DNA of 63,694 nt from Acidobacteriota bacterium (lineage in GTDB: Bacteria > Acidobacteriota > Terriglobia > Terriglobales > Acidobacteriaceae). Positions 37,624 to 47,220 of the stretch are shown here, in pieces. Location of the stretch: positions 1 to 63,694 of the forward strand of contig JABCZC010000026.1 in assembly GCA_013289875.1 (NCBI GenBank), given 5' to 3'. The translations under genes and the position numbers were made by a program. The notes below the pieces were generated by a model, which was given only the letters and a program-made list of their open reading frames with translations, was not told where the DNA came from and ran no database searches. Each line of letters begins with the position of its first letter. The first letter of the stretch is position 1.

Positions 37624-38778
37624 TCACCTTGGCTGCGGATTCCCCGGCATATACGGCGTCTTCGCATTCCCCGGACCGCCCACAAACTGCAGAGTCGGAA
37701 TGCGGTCGCTCATCTCCGGCAAAGGCGGAAATGGCATGTGCGGCTCGGTCTGGTACCAGTACGCCACCGAATAAAAGTTGTCCGAACGCGCATTCGCGTG
37801 GCCGTGCTCGATGCCAGCCTTGATGTATTTCGTGAACGGAACCGGCGAATCCAGATGGAACCGGTAGACGCTCCAGCGCTCGCCCGCCAACTCTTTGCCG
37901 ACCATCGGCGATCCGTGCAGCGGGAAGACTTGCGACCCTCCTCCAAAATCCCACGAGCCTAGAAAGTAGTCCTCGCTGCCTGTCCCCACCGACGCGAGCT
38001 TATCCGGATCGTCGATCCAGAACGCATCATTCCCCTCGCCCCACCATCCATCCTGGTTTTGAAGAATCGACATGGTCACGCCCATAAACTGTCCGTGTCC
38101 CTTGGCTTCGAACCAGGTGTAGTTATCCTTCCCATCCAGATTCCGCCGAAAATTCACCTGCGGATCGCCGTTCTCGTACCATTCCTTCGCCCACCCCTGC
38201 GCCGGCTGAGCTTGGCGATACTGCGCGTGAAAATACAGCGTCCCCGGAGCCAGAGGCTTCGCATCCACACGATAGTCGATGTTCCAGTAGAGATTGTTCA
38301 GCGTCTGCTTGCCTTCATTCGTAACCGTGATCCGCGCATGCCTCGCATACGGCATGGGAAACCAGCAGTTTAGAGATTTGTCTGGCCCTGCGGAAAGCAC
38401 CGCCGATTGCCAAGCGTAATAGATGCCGTTGCCCAGGCCAAAGAAATCCCCGATCGGCGTCTCCACGCTCGGCGACTCCTCGCCATCCCAGTACATCCGC
38501 AGCACAATCCGCTTCAGGTGGTACTGCTCCCCGCTGTTAAGCGTGAACCACAAATGCGAGATCATTCCCGGCCCATCCACATCGAGAACCGTCAGCGTCT
38601 GTCCCGGTGTGACCGTCCGGAAATCCGCATTCGCTCCGGTTGCCTCCCGGCTCGACGAGCGATGCAGGGTGTAGGTCTGCTGCTGCGTGGGGTCTGGCAT
38701 CCATGCCGGAATCTGACCGAAGGCCGAGGCCGCGAGAGACACAACGAGAAGACCGAAGATGGTCGGCGAACGTCGCAT
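37624..38778 (-). CDS. Secreted GH172 (DUF2961) glycoside hydrolase
   Basis: 384 residues from ATG 38778, after GGAG; signal peptide SPTIFGLLVVSLAASAFG. Family traits: SSREATGANADF, DVDGPGMISHLWFT, PIGDFFGLGNG and GSEDYFLGSWDFGGG. Some GH172 enzymes act on difructose anhydride or arabinofuranosides; the substrate here is unknown. The catalytic Glu is likely in the GTGSEDYF segment. Confidence 0.85.
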   Translation of the reverse strand: MRRSPTIFGLLVVSLAASAFGQIPAWMPDPTQQQTYTLHRSSSREATGANADFRTVTPGQTLTVLDVDGPGMISHLWFTLNSGEQYHLKRIVLRMYWDGEESPSVETPIGDFFGLGNGIYYAWQSAVLSAGPDKSLNCWFPMPYARHARITVTNEGKQTLNNLYWNIDYRVDAKPLAPGTLYFHAQYRQAQPAQGWAKEWYENGDPQVNFRRNLDGKDNYTWFEAKGHGQFMGVTMSILQNQDGWWGEGNDAFWIDDPDKLASVGTGSEDYFLGSWDFGGGSQVFPLHGSPMVGKELAGERWSVYRFHLDSPVPFTKYIKAGIEHGHANARSDNFYSVAYWYQTEPHMPFPPLPEMSDRIPTLQFVGGPGNAKTPYMPGNPQPR

Positions 38779-38948
38779 GCAAAAGCTCCATGCCGTAAAG
38801 GGCAATGCATCATAACTGCTTCGCAAGACGCGAGGAAAGATAGATCTCGGAAACTCCCCAACCTCCGGCCGCGTCTACCCCCTAGCGCTTCGATCTGTCT
38901 ATGAGGCTCTGGCGAAGCCCTCCACCTTCGCTCGGACGAAGGGAGTTC

Positions 38949-39992
38949 ATGCCCACCCACGCTCGTCTCGTCATCTCCCTGCTGTTTTCGCTCTCAGCCG
39001 CCGTTTCCTTCCCCCAGCAGGACACCCCACCATCGTCACTCACTGACCACGCAATCCACCTGGACGTCGTCGTCACTCCGAAATCCGGGCCGCCCGTTGC
39101 AGGTCTTCAGCAGCAGGACTTCACGGTGCTGGACAATAAGGTTCCTCAGACCATCACCTCGTTCCAGGCCCTGAGCGGCTCCAAGGTTCCGGTTGAAGTC
39201 ATCCTTCTCATTGACGCCGTGAACACCAGTTACCAGACCATCGCCTATGAACGTGACCAGATCGACAAATTCCTCCGCGCCAACGGAGGCAAGCTTGCTC
39301 ACCCCGTTAAACTCGCCATCTTCGGTGATACCGGAACCCAGATTCAGGCCAACTTCTCGACAGACGGCAACGCGATCGCCGACTCGCTCGATCAGCAAAC
39401 CGTGGCTCTCCGCTCCATCCGGCGCTCTGCCGGCTTCTACGGCGCCGTAGACCGCTTCGATCTGTCCATCAAGGCGCTGGCGCAACTCACGGGAGCCGAG
39501 ACCAGCCAGCCTGGCCGCAAGTTTGTTCTCTGGGTTTCTCCCGGATGGCCGCTACTCTCCGGCCCCGCGGTTCAGATCAGCGCGAAGCAGCAACAGCAGC
39601 TCTTTAACATGGTCGTAGAGGCGTCCACCCAGCTTCGGCAGGCGCGCATTACCCTCTACAACATCAATCCTCTCGGCGCCGCCGAGCCCACTCAAAACGT
39701 CTTCTATTACGAGCAGTTTCTCAAAGGAGTTGCCAATCCAAATCAGGTCTCAGGCGGAGACCTGGCATTGCAGGTACTTGCGGCGCAGAGTGGTGGCCTC
39801 GTGCTTAACTCCAGCAACGACGTGACCGCCCTCCTGCAGCAGGCTTTTGCCGACGCGGATGCGTGGTACGAGCTCTCCTTCGATCCGGCTCGATCTGAAC
39901 CCAACGAATACCACCGCCTGGAGATCCGTCTGGCAAAGCCCGGCCTCACTGTTCGTACCCGCCAGGGCTACTACGGGCAGCCATCGCGCTGA
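38949..39992 (+). CDS. Secreted VWFA-related protein with degraded MIDAS
   Basis: 347 residues from ATG 38949 (AAGGGAG upstream), signal peptide LVISLLFSLSAAVSF. The fold matches the other VWFA-related proteins (HLDVVVTPKSG and DFTVLDNKVPQTI), but the metal site reads LIDAVNTS instead of DxSxS. The RTRQGYYG tail is shared with relatives. Ends 67 bp before a longer paralogue, likely cotranscribed. Confidence 0.82.
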   Translation: MPTHARLVISLLFSLSAAVSFPQQDTPPSSLTDHAIHLDVVVTPKSGPPVAGLQQQDFTVLDNKVPQTITSFQALSGSKVPVEVILLIDAVNTSYQTIAYERDQIDKFLRANGGKLAHPVKLAIFGDTGTQIQANFSTDGNAIADSLDQQTVALRSIRRSAGFYGAVDRFDLSIKALAQLTGAETSQPGRKFVLWVSPGWPLLSGPAVQISAKQQQQLFNMVVEASTQLRQARITLYNINPLGAAEPTQNVFYYEQFLKGVANPNQVSGGDLALQVLAAQSGGLVLNSSNDVTALLQQAFADADAWYELSFDPARSEPNEYHRLEIRLAKPGLTVRTRQGYYGQPSR

Positions 39993-40059
39993 CAGCCTGT
40001 TCCCGAGTATTCGCCATTATACTTGCAGCTAGGCAGCTCGCAAGCCCGTATACATACTC

Positions 40060-42123
40060 ATGGGACGCTGGGCATCACTTACGATCGCAGCGCTGTTCCT
40101 GATCTCCTGCCTTGGTCGCGCCCAGGCTCCGCCCGAAGCGCGCACACCAATTCCGATCGGACAAACTACCGCACCCAACCCGGCCCAGACCATTACTCCG
40201 GGAGCACTCCTGCAGCAGAATCATGCGCAGCAATCCGCTGGCTCTAATCTCTACCACGAACTCGATCTGCTCCGGCGTGATGGCTTTGCCGCGGCGCAGT
40301 CGGCGACAGTCTCGCTCCGCGTGGTCGACCATGAAGGCGTCATCCCGCCCGGCCTGCAGCCTCCGGACTTCACTCTGATTGTCAACGGCAAGCAACGCGA
40401 GTTTCGCCTGCACGCGCCCGGCACGCAGACAACGGTTGTGCCTCCCCTGGTGCTGCTCGTCTTTCCGCCCAATGATCCCATCGTCCACAACATCGGCATA
40501 AGAGAGGCAGTCAAGTATTTCTCAGTGCAGCCCGCTGAGCTCCTCCCCTGGCGCGTAGGCATCTTCGACTCCAACGGCAAGATGACGCCCTTCACAAACG
40601 GACGCTCCCAGCTTCTTGCCTTCCTAGACGAAGTCGCAAATACGAAAGAGCCCTTCCAATACACCAGCGATGCAGCGCTGCCTGATAACTTGCGTTGGGA
40701 CGGTCCCTGGCTGAACAAGGCCGAGGCGGCTATCAGCATTATGCAGCGCTATGAAGGCCCGAAAGTCATCCTGGCCATGAATCCTATTGCCGGCTCGTTC
40801 TATGGCATGAACGATCAGATGCTCGAGCACGCCGGCCCAGAAGCACTCCTCCCAGTCGCACAGCATATCGGCGCCCACATCTACATCGGCGACGTCGGGG
40901 GCCCTGAGCCAATAATCCCGGGCGGGGACGCTTCGACGGATCTGTCCTGGGCCAGGCCCTCCTACCATATGCAGGTCGACCCTGCGATGAATGCCTCACT
41001 CGCCTACTCCGCCTACCGCGCCTCGCAGATGATGCAGACCGCCGGCGCGACTTTTGGCGGCTTTGCCAATTCGCTCGATGACCTGGCCAAGCAGATCCAC
41101 CGCGACCTCGATGGAGGCTACTCGCTCGACTTCGACATGACCCCGGAAGATCAGGATCGCGGCGTTCCCGATGTCGAGGTCCACCTGGCACGCCACGACC
41201 TGCGCGTCGCCATCCTCGATGTCGTCCCAGTCGGCGTTTCCGGCGACACGGAGCGCGCGATGAATCAGGCGCAGATCTCGGCGCTGTTCGATAAGGCCGC
41301 TTCGAAGCCTGTGGTGTCGCCCGAATTCCGCATCACCCAGCGCGCCGATTATTTTCCGCTCCGCGACGGCCTTGAACCCGTGCTGCCCATGAGCGCCGTC
41401 GTCGAATGGAGCGGGCACGGCCGGGGGCCGGTGCTGATCTCGATCGCCGAGCGGGTAGAAGATCCGAATCTTGCCCACGTGATCCTTGAGCGCGAGCTGC
41501 GGGTGCACTGGGACGGGCGGAGCTTGTCGTGGGAGCGGGACGGCCAGCTCAGCCCCGGGCACTATCTCTGGAGCATCGCCGTGCATGACGGCCAGGGAAA
41601 TATCTATGCGTACAGCAGACGAAAGGTTGACGTGGCCTTCCCGCGTCCGGGCGTAGCGGTCAGCAGCCTGGTGCTGGGCAAGTCGTGCCGCGATGATGGA
41701 GGGCCAGCGACTGGACTGCAACATCGCGCGCCGGCTGGTATGAAGGAGCAACCGCATCTCGCAATTGATCCGATGCGCGCCGGCGATTGCCGGATTAAGC
41801 CCGACACGCTGGGTAGCTTTGAAGCGAGCGAGACTGTTCATGCCTTCGTGCGGATTTATCCGCCGGAGAAGATCGACAGGGGCAAGCCCGAGAGCTGGAC
41901 GGCGAAATTTGTGCTGCGCTCCAAATCCGGTTCCGTTGAAAAGGAAACCCAGATACCTTTCACCCTCGATTCCGGCTCCGGCTACCTGGCTTCCATCCAG
42001 ATGCCCTTGAACTCTCCGAATATCCTGCCCGGCCCGCACACTCTCGACGTTGAAATGCGCGGTCCTGGAATCCACAAGGACCTTAAACAATCGAGAAACC
42101 TTTCCATCCTCGAAACGCCCTGA
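40060..42123 (+). CDS. Large secreted VWFA-related protein with C-terminal extension
   Basis: 687 residues with signal peptide (TIAALFLISCLGRAQA). VWFA-like part about 55-390; the expected DxSxS is replaced by LVFPPNDP, so metal binding is doubtful. The remaining 300 residues form beta-rich modules. Follows its shorter paralogue by 67 bp and ends at a strong bidirectional terminator. Function unknown. Confidence 0.78.
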   Translation: MGRWASLTIAALFLISCLGRAQAPPEARTPIPIGQTTAPNPAQTITPGALLQQNHAQQSAGSNLYHELDLLRRDGFAAAQSATVSLRVVDHEGVIPPGLQPPDFTLIVNGKQREFRLHAPGTQTTVVPPLVLLVFPPNDPIVHNIGIREAVKYFSVQPAELLPWRVGIFDSNGKMTPFTNGRSQLLAFLDEVANTKEPFQYTSDAALPDNLRWDGPWLNKAEAAISIMQRYEGPKVILAMNPIAGSFYGMNDQMLEHAGPEALLPVAQHIGAHIYIGDVGGPEPIIPGGDASTDLSWARPSYHMQVDPAMNASLAYSAYRASQMMQTAGATFGGFANSLDDLAKQIHRDLDGGYSLDFDMTPEDQDRGVPDVEVHLARHDLRVAILDVVPVGVSGDTERAMNQAQISALFDKAASKPVVSPEFRITQRADYFPLRDGLEPVLPMSAVVEWSGHGRGPVLISIAERVEDPNLAHVILERELRVHWDGRSLSWERDGQLSPGHYLWSIAVHDGQGNIYAYSRRKVDVAFPRPGVAVSSLVLGKSCRDDGGPATGLQHRAPAGMKEQPHLAIDPMRAGDCRIKPDTLGSFEASETVHAFVRIYPPEKIDRGKPESWTAKFVLRSKSGSVEKETQIPFTLDSGSGYLASIQMPLNSPNILPGPHTLDVEMRGPGIHKDLKQSRNLSILETP

Positions 42124-42130
42124 CAAAGCG

Positions 42131-42161
42131 AAGACCCGGAGACAGATTGTCTCCGGGTCTT
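42131..42161. terminator. Bidirectional terminator hairpin
   Basis: A perfect 14-bp stem AAGACCCGGAGACA / TGTCTCCGGGTCTT with a 3-nt loop lies between two convergent genes, ending transcripts from either side. T-rich on one side only. Confidence 0.75.
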
Positions 42162-42184
42162 GATAGCCGCGCCGAATCGTGCGA

Positions 42185-42613
42185 TTAGCGATTGAGCGCC
42201 AGGTAGACCTGCTGGCCTGTGCTGTTGAGGCTGGCTTCCTGGGCACGGGCCCTCTTTTCCTGCTTCGAGACAGGAACCGCCATGTTCATAGCTGCCTGGG
42301 AGCAGAGAATGTCATGCAGGAAGTACTGGTCGCCGTACTTGTTGAAGACCAGCTCGCCGGTTTTCGATTCCTTGCCATCGGAGGTCGTCGTGCTCAGCAT
42401 CGTGACATGCTTATCGCGGTTCTCAATCTTGATCACGTTGTCGTTTTCGGCGGAAATCAAGTAAGTGCCCGCGGGGAGCAGCTTGTCGCCTACGGTGAAG
42501 TCGAAAGGAACGTTGGCTTTGACAGCGCGATCCTGTGCCGAGATGCTGCCCACGGTGACGAAGCTGACGAGGGCGAAGAGCGCGATTGACGTGATTGACA
42601 TGATCCGTTTCAT
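42185..42613 (-). CDS. Small secreted protein under a sigma-54 promoter
   Basis: 142 residues: signal peptide SITSIALFALVSFVTVGSISAQ, then a compact beta-rich part beginning VKANVPFDFTVGDKLLPAG, and a basic alanine-rich C-terminus. Small secreted proteins of this style are common in acidobacteria; family not identified. Its upstream region carries a consensus sigma-54 promoter at 42722-42737, leaving a leader of about 95 nt, and a sigma-54 activator is encoded divergently. It is the clearest target candidate of that activator. Confidence 0.78.
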   Translation of the reverse strand: MKRIMSITSIALFALVSFVTVGSISAQDRAVKANVPFDFTVGDKLLPAGTYLISAENDNVIKIENRDKHVTMLSTTTSDGKESKTGELVFNKYGDQYFLHDILCSQAAMNMAVPVSKQEKRARAQEASLNSTGQQVYLALNR

Positions 42614-42987
42614 GACGTTTCTCCTTTTGAAGACGCCCTCTTCTGAGCGCGTCGTTGAATTTGTTCCTGCCAGCCTCCGAAGGTGCTTGCTTCAGGTGCT
42701 TGCCGTTACGCCGACAGATAGTGCAAGCGCTGTGCCAAACGCGTCAGGAGGCTCGAAGATTCCCGCTTCTTGATCCCCTTCCTGTATTTGCAATGGGATA
42801 CGAGCTAAGCAGCGATTGGCGATGCTCACCACCTCACGGCGCGAGGCTGTCTCTAGTATCCGAAGGGATACCGGCCAGAACCGATCGGCTCCGAACCGAA
42901 TGAAATCGGCTGATTCCTCGACACGGACGACAAACTCCGCGAACGCATTTTCGGAAATGCTTTAGACTTGCGCGCAGGAGGGCTCCG
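42614..42987. other. 374-bp intergenic regulatory region
   Basis: No gene fits. It holds the sigma-54 promoter for the minus-strand gene and, 58 to about 135 bp farther upstream of that promoter, GGGATAC at 42795-42801, plus an inverted pair GTATCC-GAAG-GGATAC at 42856-42871. These are candidate activator sites and lie at an enhancer-like distance. They could equally serve the activator's own gene. Confidence 0.5.
42722..42737 (-). promoter_or_regulatory. Sigma-54 (RpoN) promoter
   Basis: On the minus strand the sequence is TGGCACAGCGCTTGCA, an exact match to the -24/-12 consensus TGGCAC-N5-TTGCA. It points toward the small secreted protein gene, whose ATG is at 42613. Confidence 0.85.
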
Positions 42988-44841
42988 ATGAAGCCGAGGC
43001 TCATGGCCATTTCGGGTTCATTGCGAGGAACCGTTCGCCCGCTGGTCGATGGCCAGATTTCCATCGGCAGGGGCGACTCGAATCACGTCTGCTTGATGGA
43101 TCGCTCAGTCTCGCGGAGACACTGCACCATCGAACAGGTGGATGAGCGCTTTGAGCTCGCCGACCTGGATAGCCACAACGGTACCTTCGTCAATGGGATT
43201 CCGGTACGGCGCAAAGTCGTGGGCCACGGCGACACCCTTCGTGTCGGCCACTCGGAGTTTGTCTTCCTGTTGCATGAGGGAGACGACTCCGCCATCACGG
43301 AACTGCGCCTGAGCGACGAGCCTTCCATCTCCGAACTGGAAACCATTCGGGTTGATCAACCGGCGCCCCTTCCCCATTTTGGCGTGGAAGTGGGACGCAT
43401 GGCGCGCGACCTCGCCGCCTTGTTTCGCATCAGCGACTTCATCAATTCCATCCGCGACATCGAACTTTTGCAGCGCGAGCTCCTGCGCCTGATCTTCGAA
43501 GTCATCCCTGCCGACAATGGAGCCATCGTGCTGCTCGCCAGCCTTGATGAGGAACCGACCTCCATCTGCAGCTGGGCCCGGCGGTCCGGCGATCCGCCGT
43601 CCATCAAACTACAGCGGGAACTCGTGCGCCGCGCAATCTGGGAGCAGTCGGCTGTCTTCACCAACGGCACGAAAGGCTCCAGCGACGCGCCGAACGTCCT
43701 CTGCCTCCCACTCATCGGCGTCGAGAAAACGCTCGGCGTCATCTACCTCACTTCGTCCGGCGATGCTTCGTCCTTTCGCGAAGACCATATCCATTTCCTC
43801 AGCCGCGTCTCGCGCATCGCGGCCGTCACGCTGGAAAATATCCTCGCCTTGGACGCATTGAGCTCCGAGAATCAGCGGCTCAAAGAGGAACTCAGTTCGG
43901 CGAGTCAGCTCGTCGGCGAGAGCCGCCAGATTGGACAGGTGGAGGAATTCATCCGGCGAGTTGCGCACGGCGATTCCACCGTTCTGATTCGCGGCGAGAG
44001 CGGCACCGGCAAGGAATTGATCGCGCGTGCCCTCCATCACAGCAGTCCGCGTGCAGCGCGGCCCTTCATCGCCATCAACTGCGCGGCCATCCCCGAGGCT
44101 CTACTCGAAAGCGAGCTCTTCGGGCACGAGAAGGGCGCGTTTACCGGCGCGGTCGGAACAAAGAAAGGCAAGCTCGAGGCAGCCGAGGACGGAACCGTCT
44201 TCCTCGATGAAATCGGCGAGCTGGCGCCGTTGTTGCAGGCCAAGCTTCTCAGAGTTCTGCAGCAAAGGGAGTTCGAGCGTCTTGGCGGCACTCGCTCCCT
44301 CACCTTCAAGGCCCGCGTGCTGGCGGCGACCAATAAGAATCTTGAGCTGGCCATCAAATCCGGCGAGTTTCGACAGGATTTGTATTACCGGCTCAACGTC
44401 GTTTCGGTCACGATGCCTCCGTTGCGGGAACATCGCGACGACATTCCGCTCCTCGCTCTCTACTTTGCCGCGAAGTACGCCGCCCAAAGCAAGCGTCCCT
44501 TCAAAGGCATCTCGCGGGAAGCGCGCTCTCTGCTGATGAACTACAGCTGGCCAGGGAATGTCCGTGAGCTGGAGAACGCCATCGAGCACGCCATTGTACT
44601 GGGCCTGACCGAGGAGATCCTTCCCGAGGATCTCCCGACCGCCATACTGGAAGAACAATCGGCGGCGATCGAGGGGGCGCGGTACCACAACGTGCTCAAC
44701 CAGGCCAAGAAAGAGCTGATCCTGACAGCTCTTCGCGAAGCATCTGGAAGCTATCCCGAAGCCGCGCGATTGCTCGGCATTCATCCCAAGTATCTACACC
44801 GCCTGGCCCGCAGCCTGAACCTGAAGGCCGAGCTGCGCTGA
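42988..44841 (+). CDS. Sigma-54-dependent transcriptional activator, FHA-GAF-AAA+-HTH
   Basis: 617 residues. FHA domain about 1-98 ([24 protein letters not shown]), which binds phospho-threonine; GAF domain about 140-290; AAA+ domain about 312-545 with Walker A GESGTGKE (336-343), the sigma-54-contacting GAFTGA loop (383-388) and Walker B VFLDE (404-408); Fis-type helix-turn-helix at the C-terminus ([19 protein letters not shown]). It remodels sigma-54 polymerase and should respond to a phosphorylated partner and to a GAF ligand. No kinase is encoded beside it. Confidence 0.95.
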   Translation: MKPRLMAISGSLRGTVRPLVDGQISIGRGDSNHVCLMDRSVSRRHCTIEQVDERFELADLDSHNGTFVNGIPVRRKVVGHGDTLRVGHSEFVFLLHEGDDSAITELRLSDEPSISELETIRVDQPAPLPHFGVEVGRMARDLAALFRISDFINSIRDIELLQRELLRLIFEVIPADNGAIVLLASLDEEPTSICSWARRSGDPPSIKLQRELVRRAIWEQSAVFTNGTKGSSDAPNVLCLPLIGVEKTLGVIYLTSSGDASSFREDHIHFLSRVSRIAAVTLENILALDALSSENQRLKEELSSASQLVGESRQIGQVEEFIRRVAHGDSTVLIRGESGTGKELIARALHHSSPRAARPFIAINCAAIPEALLESELFGHEKGAFTGAVGTKKGKLEAAEDGTVFLDEIGELAPLLQAKLLRVLQQREFERLGGTRSLTFKARVLAATNKNLELAIKSGEFRQDLYYRLNVVSVTMPPLREHRDDIPLLALYFAAKYAAQSKRPFKGISREARSLLMNYSWPGNVRELENAIEHAIVLGLTEEILPEDLPTAILEEQSAAIEGARYHNVLNQAKKELILTALREASGSYPEAARLLGIHPKYLHRLARSLNLKAELR

Positions 44842-44866
44842 CCGGAGAGTCAGAAAGGAAAAGCCT

Positions 44867-45514
44867 GTGACCACACCCGCCGCCCCGCACGTCGAGTGCG
44901 AGCAACTCCATCCGGTTCTAATAGTCAGCGACATCCTGGCCGCGGTTGACTTCTACACGGACAAGCTCGGCTTCCGGCGGAGCTTCACCTGGGGTGGTGA
45001 CCCGCCGACGTACGCGGGTGTGAATCTCGATCAGGTTCAATTATTTCTGAGCCGTGGCACGCCCAATCCGAAAGGTGCCTCCGTGTGCTTCGTCGTCGGC
45101 GACGCCGACCAGCTCTACGAGTTCCAGCTCGCTAACGGTGTCGAAATCGTGGAGCCGCCGGGGGACAGGGATTACGGGATACGCGACTATATGGTTCGGG
45201 ATCTGCACGGCTACTCACTCACCTTCGGACATCATCTCGTCCACTCGGCTCAGCCCGCTCTCAGGATTGAGCGCGTAGGTGTCCCCGTACGGCTGGAGAA
45301 GCGTCTCGCCGCCCTGCTTCACGATCTGGCGGAGCTCAAGCGAATGAGCTTGAGCAGTTGTCTCGAGGAAATACTGCTGCATACCTGCGAGCCCTTCGGC
45401 GACGGCGTCGCCAGCCCTCATACCAGCAGAACCTTTGCCTACATTCAGGACCTGAAGCGAAAACACGGCATCGACTACGACTGCCACGCGAGCTATCGCT
45501 TTGTGGAGGACTAA
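44867..45514 (+). CDS. VOC (glyoxalase/bleomycin resistance fold) protein with C-terminal extension
   Basis: 215 residues from GTG 44867. Residues 1-120 are a VOC module (VLIVSDILAAVDFYTDKLGF, HGYSLTFGHH). The remaining 90 residues, from about residue 130, read RLEKRLAALLHDLAELKRMSL and look like a small helical domain not usual in VOC proteins. Function unknown. Lies 25 bp after the activator gene, so likely cotranscribed. Confidence 0.75.
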   Translation: MTTPAAPHVECEQLHPVLIVSDILAAVDFYTDKLGFRRSFTWGGDPPTYAGVNLDQVQLFLSRGTPNPKGASVCFVVGDADQLYEFQLANGVEIVEPPGDRDYGIRDYMVRDLHGYSLTFGHHLVHSAQPALRIERVGVPVRLEKRLAALLHDLAELKRMSLSSCLEEILLHTCEPFGDGVASPHTSRTFAYIQDLKRKHGIDYDCHASYRFVED

Positions 45515-45540
45515 GCGACATTTGCGCGATCTCCCGATCC

Positions 45541-46263
45541 CTACCGCAACAGATCGATCACGTTCACGATAAAGCCCGAGCGCGGGTCGTACACCACCAC
45601 ATATCCCTGGAAGTATCCCATTGTGTATCCCGGCGGCGGAGGCGGCAGGTATCCGTAGAGATGTGGCGGAAGCGGCGTCAGGTAGGGGATGTACCCGTAC
45701 GGGATGAATCCTCCAACGATCCAGATCGGACGTCCCGTGCGGCTGATATACCCGAGATTGCGATAGTAATACCGGTGCAGATAATCCCAGTCGCTCGGTC
45801 GCCACTGATACGGCGGACGATACTGTGGCGGTCTTCCCCAGTTCGGCGGCCGCGGTCCCGGATTTGGCCGTGGCGGATTCGGATACGGCAGGATGCTCAC
45901 GTCTCCGCCGCCCGCCTTTGGCGGCCGCGGATTCGGATTCGGTGGCGGCTTCGGTCCCTGATTTGGGGGACGCGGAGGATTCGGGTATGGCTGGATGCTC
46001 ACGTCTCCACCCGGCTTCGGCGGTCGTGGATTCGGCTGCGGCTTCGGTCCCGGATTTGGTCGCGAAGGATTCGGGTATGGCTGGATGGTCATGTCTCCAC
46101 CCGGCTTCGGACGGCCACTCTGTCCCTGGGAAGGCGGCCTGCCCGTACTCGGCTGGGTGCTTGGCTGTTGCTGACTGTTTTGCGACGCTGCCGGCAGCGC
46201 AGCCGCCAGGCACCCAACCAATACTCCCTGAAGCACCGAAACCATCCGAGATCTCATCGCCAT
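45541..46263 (-). CDS. Secreted proline-rich repeat protein
   Basis: 240 residues. Signal peptide (QGVLVGCLAAALPAASQ), then three imperfect repeats of about 28-32 residues around the core PKPGGD(V/M)(S/T)IQPYPNP (residues about 50-140), and a tyrosine/proline-rich C-terminus (DYLHRYYYRNLGY) reminiscent of RcnB-type periplasmic domains. Likely an extracytoplasmic structural or binding protein. Function unknown. Confidence 0.75.
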   Translation of the reverse strand: MAMRSRMVSVLQGVLVGCLAAALPAASQNSQQQPSTQPSTGRPPSQGQSGRPKPGGDMTIQPYPNPSRPNPGPKPQPNPRPPKPGGDVSIQPYPNPPRPPNQGPKPPPNPNPRPPKAGGGDVSILPYPNPPRPNPGPRPPNWGRPPQYRPPYQWRPSDWDYLHRYYYRNLGYISRTGRPIWIVGGFIPYGYIPYLTPLPPHLYGYLPPPPPGYTMGYFQGYVVVYDPRSGFIVNVIDLLR

Positions 46264-46334
46264 CTCCGGCTCTGCACGTGCGACCGCGTCAGATTAACCG
46301 CATCGCCGTCGAAACGCAAAACGCGGCCTGACAC

Positions 46335-47219
46335 TCAGGGAGTCCCGCCGTTCGGGAACAGGACTCCGAGCCAGTCGAGAAACAGCGCAGGCCAACCCGA
46401 AACCGGCGCCGGATTGCTGGCTCGCACACCAAAGCCATGGCCAATACCGGCATAGACGTGGAGCTCGGCGGAAACATCGGCTTGTTTGAGCGCCAGGTAG
46501 AGCATCGGCAAGCCCTTTGAAATATCGGGCCTGTCCTTTTCGCCGCAGGCCAGAAACGCCGGCGGCGTCTGCGCAGAGAGCTGCATATCTTTCGGTATCG
46601 CCGGATACAGCAGCGCCTGAAAGGCGGGCCGCGAGCTTTGCCGGTTGATCGGGTCAACGGCCGTAGGATCGCCCTGATCGAAGCGCGTACTTGCGAGGGC
46701 GGCCAGCTCGCCGCCTGCGGAAAAACCCATCACTCCGATGCGATGGACATCGATATGCTCCTCCACTGTCCGGCTCCGCACCAGCCGAATAGCGCGCTGC
46801 GTGTCGGCAAGTTCCGTTCCCTCGACCGTATACGTCGAGCTGCGTTCCCGCGCCAGCCTGTATTTGAGAACGAACGCCGCGACCCCGTGCTGCTGGAGCC
46901 ATCGGGCCACGTTGTAGCCTTCATGGTCGATCCAGATCTCGCTGTGGCCTCCGCCCGGCACAATGATCACTGCGATTCCGCTGGCCGAGCCGGGTGCTGG
47001 CAGAAATGGCGTGATCGACGGCTGGCTGACGTGAGTCAACACGTGTTCGCCCTGCGGGGTCACGCGCACAGTTTCGGCCCGCGCTGGGTCGTGAGAGTCC
47101 GGTGCTCCGGCCGGCCACAGAAGCCACGCTTCGGTTGTCTGCGCTCTCGCAAGGCCACAACACAGGCAAAGCACCAGTAGCCAGAATCCACGCCACCGTA
47201 ACGCTCTCATTCGCTCCAT
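46335..47219 (-). CDS. Secreted alpha/beta hydrolase (esterase)
   Basis: 294 residues with signal peptide (GFWLLVLCLCCGLARAQ). Oxyanion VPGGGHSEIW, nucleophile in GFSAGGELA, and late His in GIGHGFGVR. Same family as the esterase at 25855-26853, sharing the LLWPAGAPD-type opening. Starts 1 bp after the DedA-family gene and so completes an operon with it and mogA. Confidence 0.83.
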   Translation of the reverse strand: MERMRALRWRGFWLLVLCLCCGLARAQTTEAWLLWPAGAPDSHDPARAETVRVTPQGEHVLTHVSQPSITPFLPAPGSASGIAVIIVPGGGHSEIWIDHEGYNVARWLQQHGVAAFVLKYRLARERSSTYTVEGTELADTQRAIRLVRSRTVEEHIDVHRIGVMGFSAGGELAALASTRFDQGDPTAVDPINRQSSRPAFQALLYPAIPKDMQLSAQTPPAFLACGEKDRPDISKGLPMLYLALKQADVSAELHVYAGIGHGFGVRASNPAPVSGWPALFLDWLGVLFPNGGTP

Positions 47220-47220
47220 C

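Noticed and set aside
45880..46110. Possible CRISPR array
   Set aside because: The repeats are coding (PKPGGD protein repeats), imperfect and without unique spacers of constant size.
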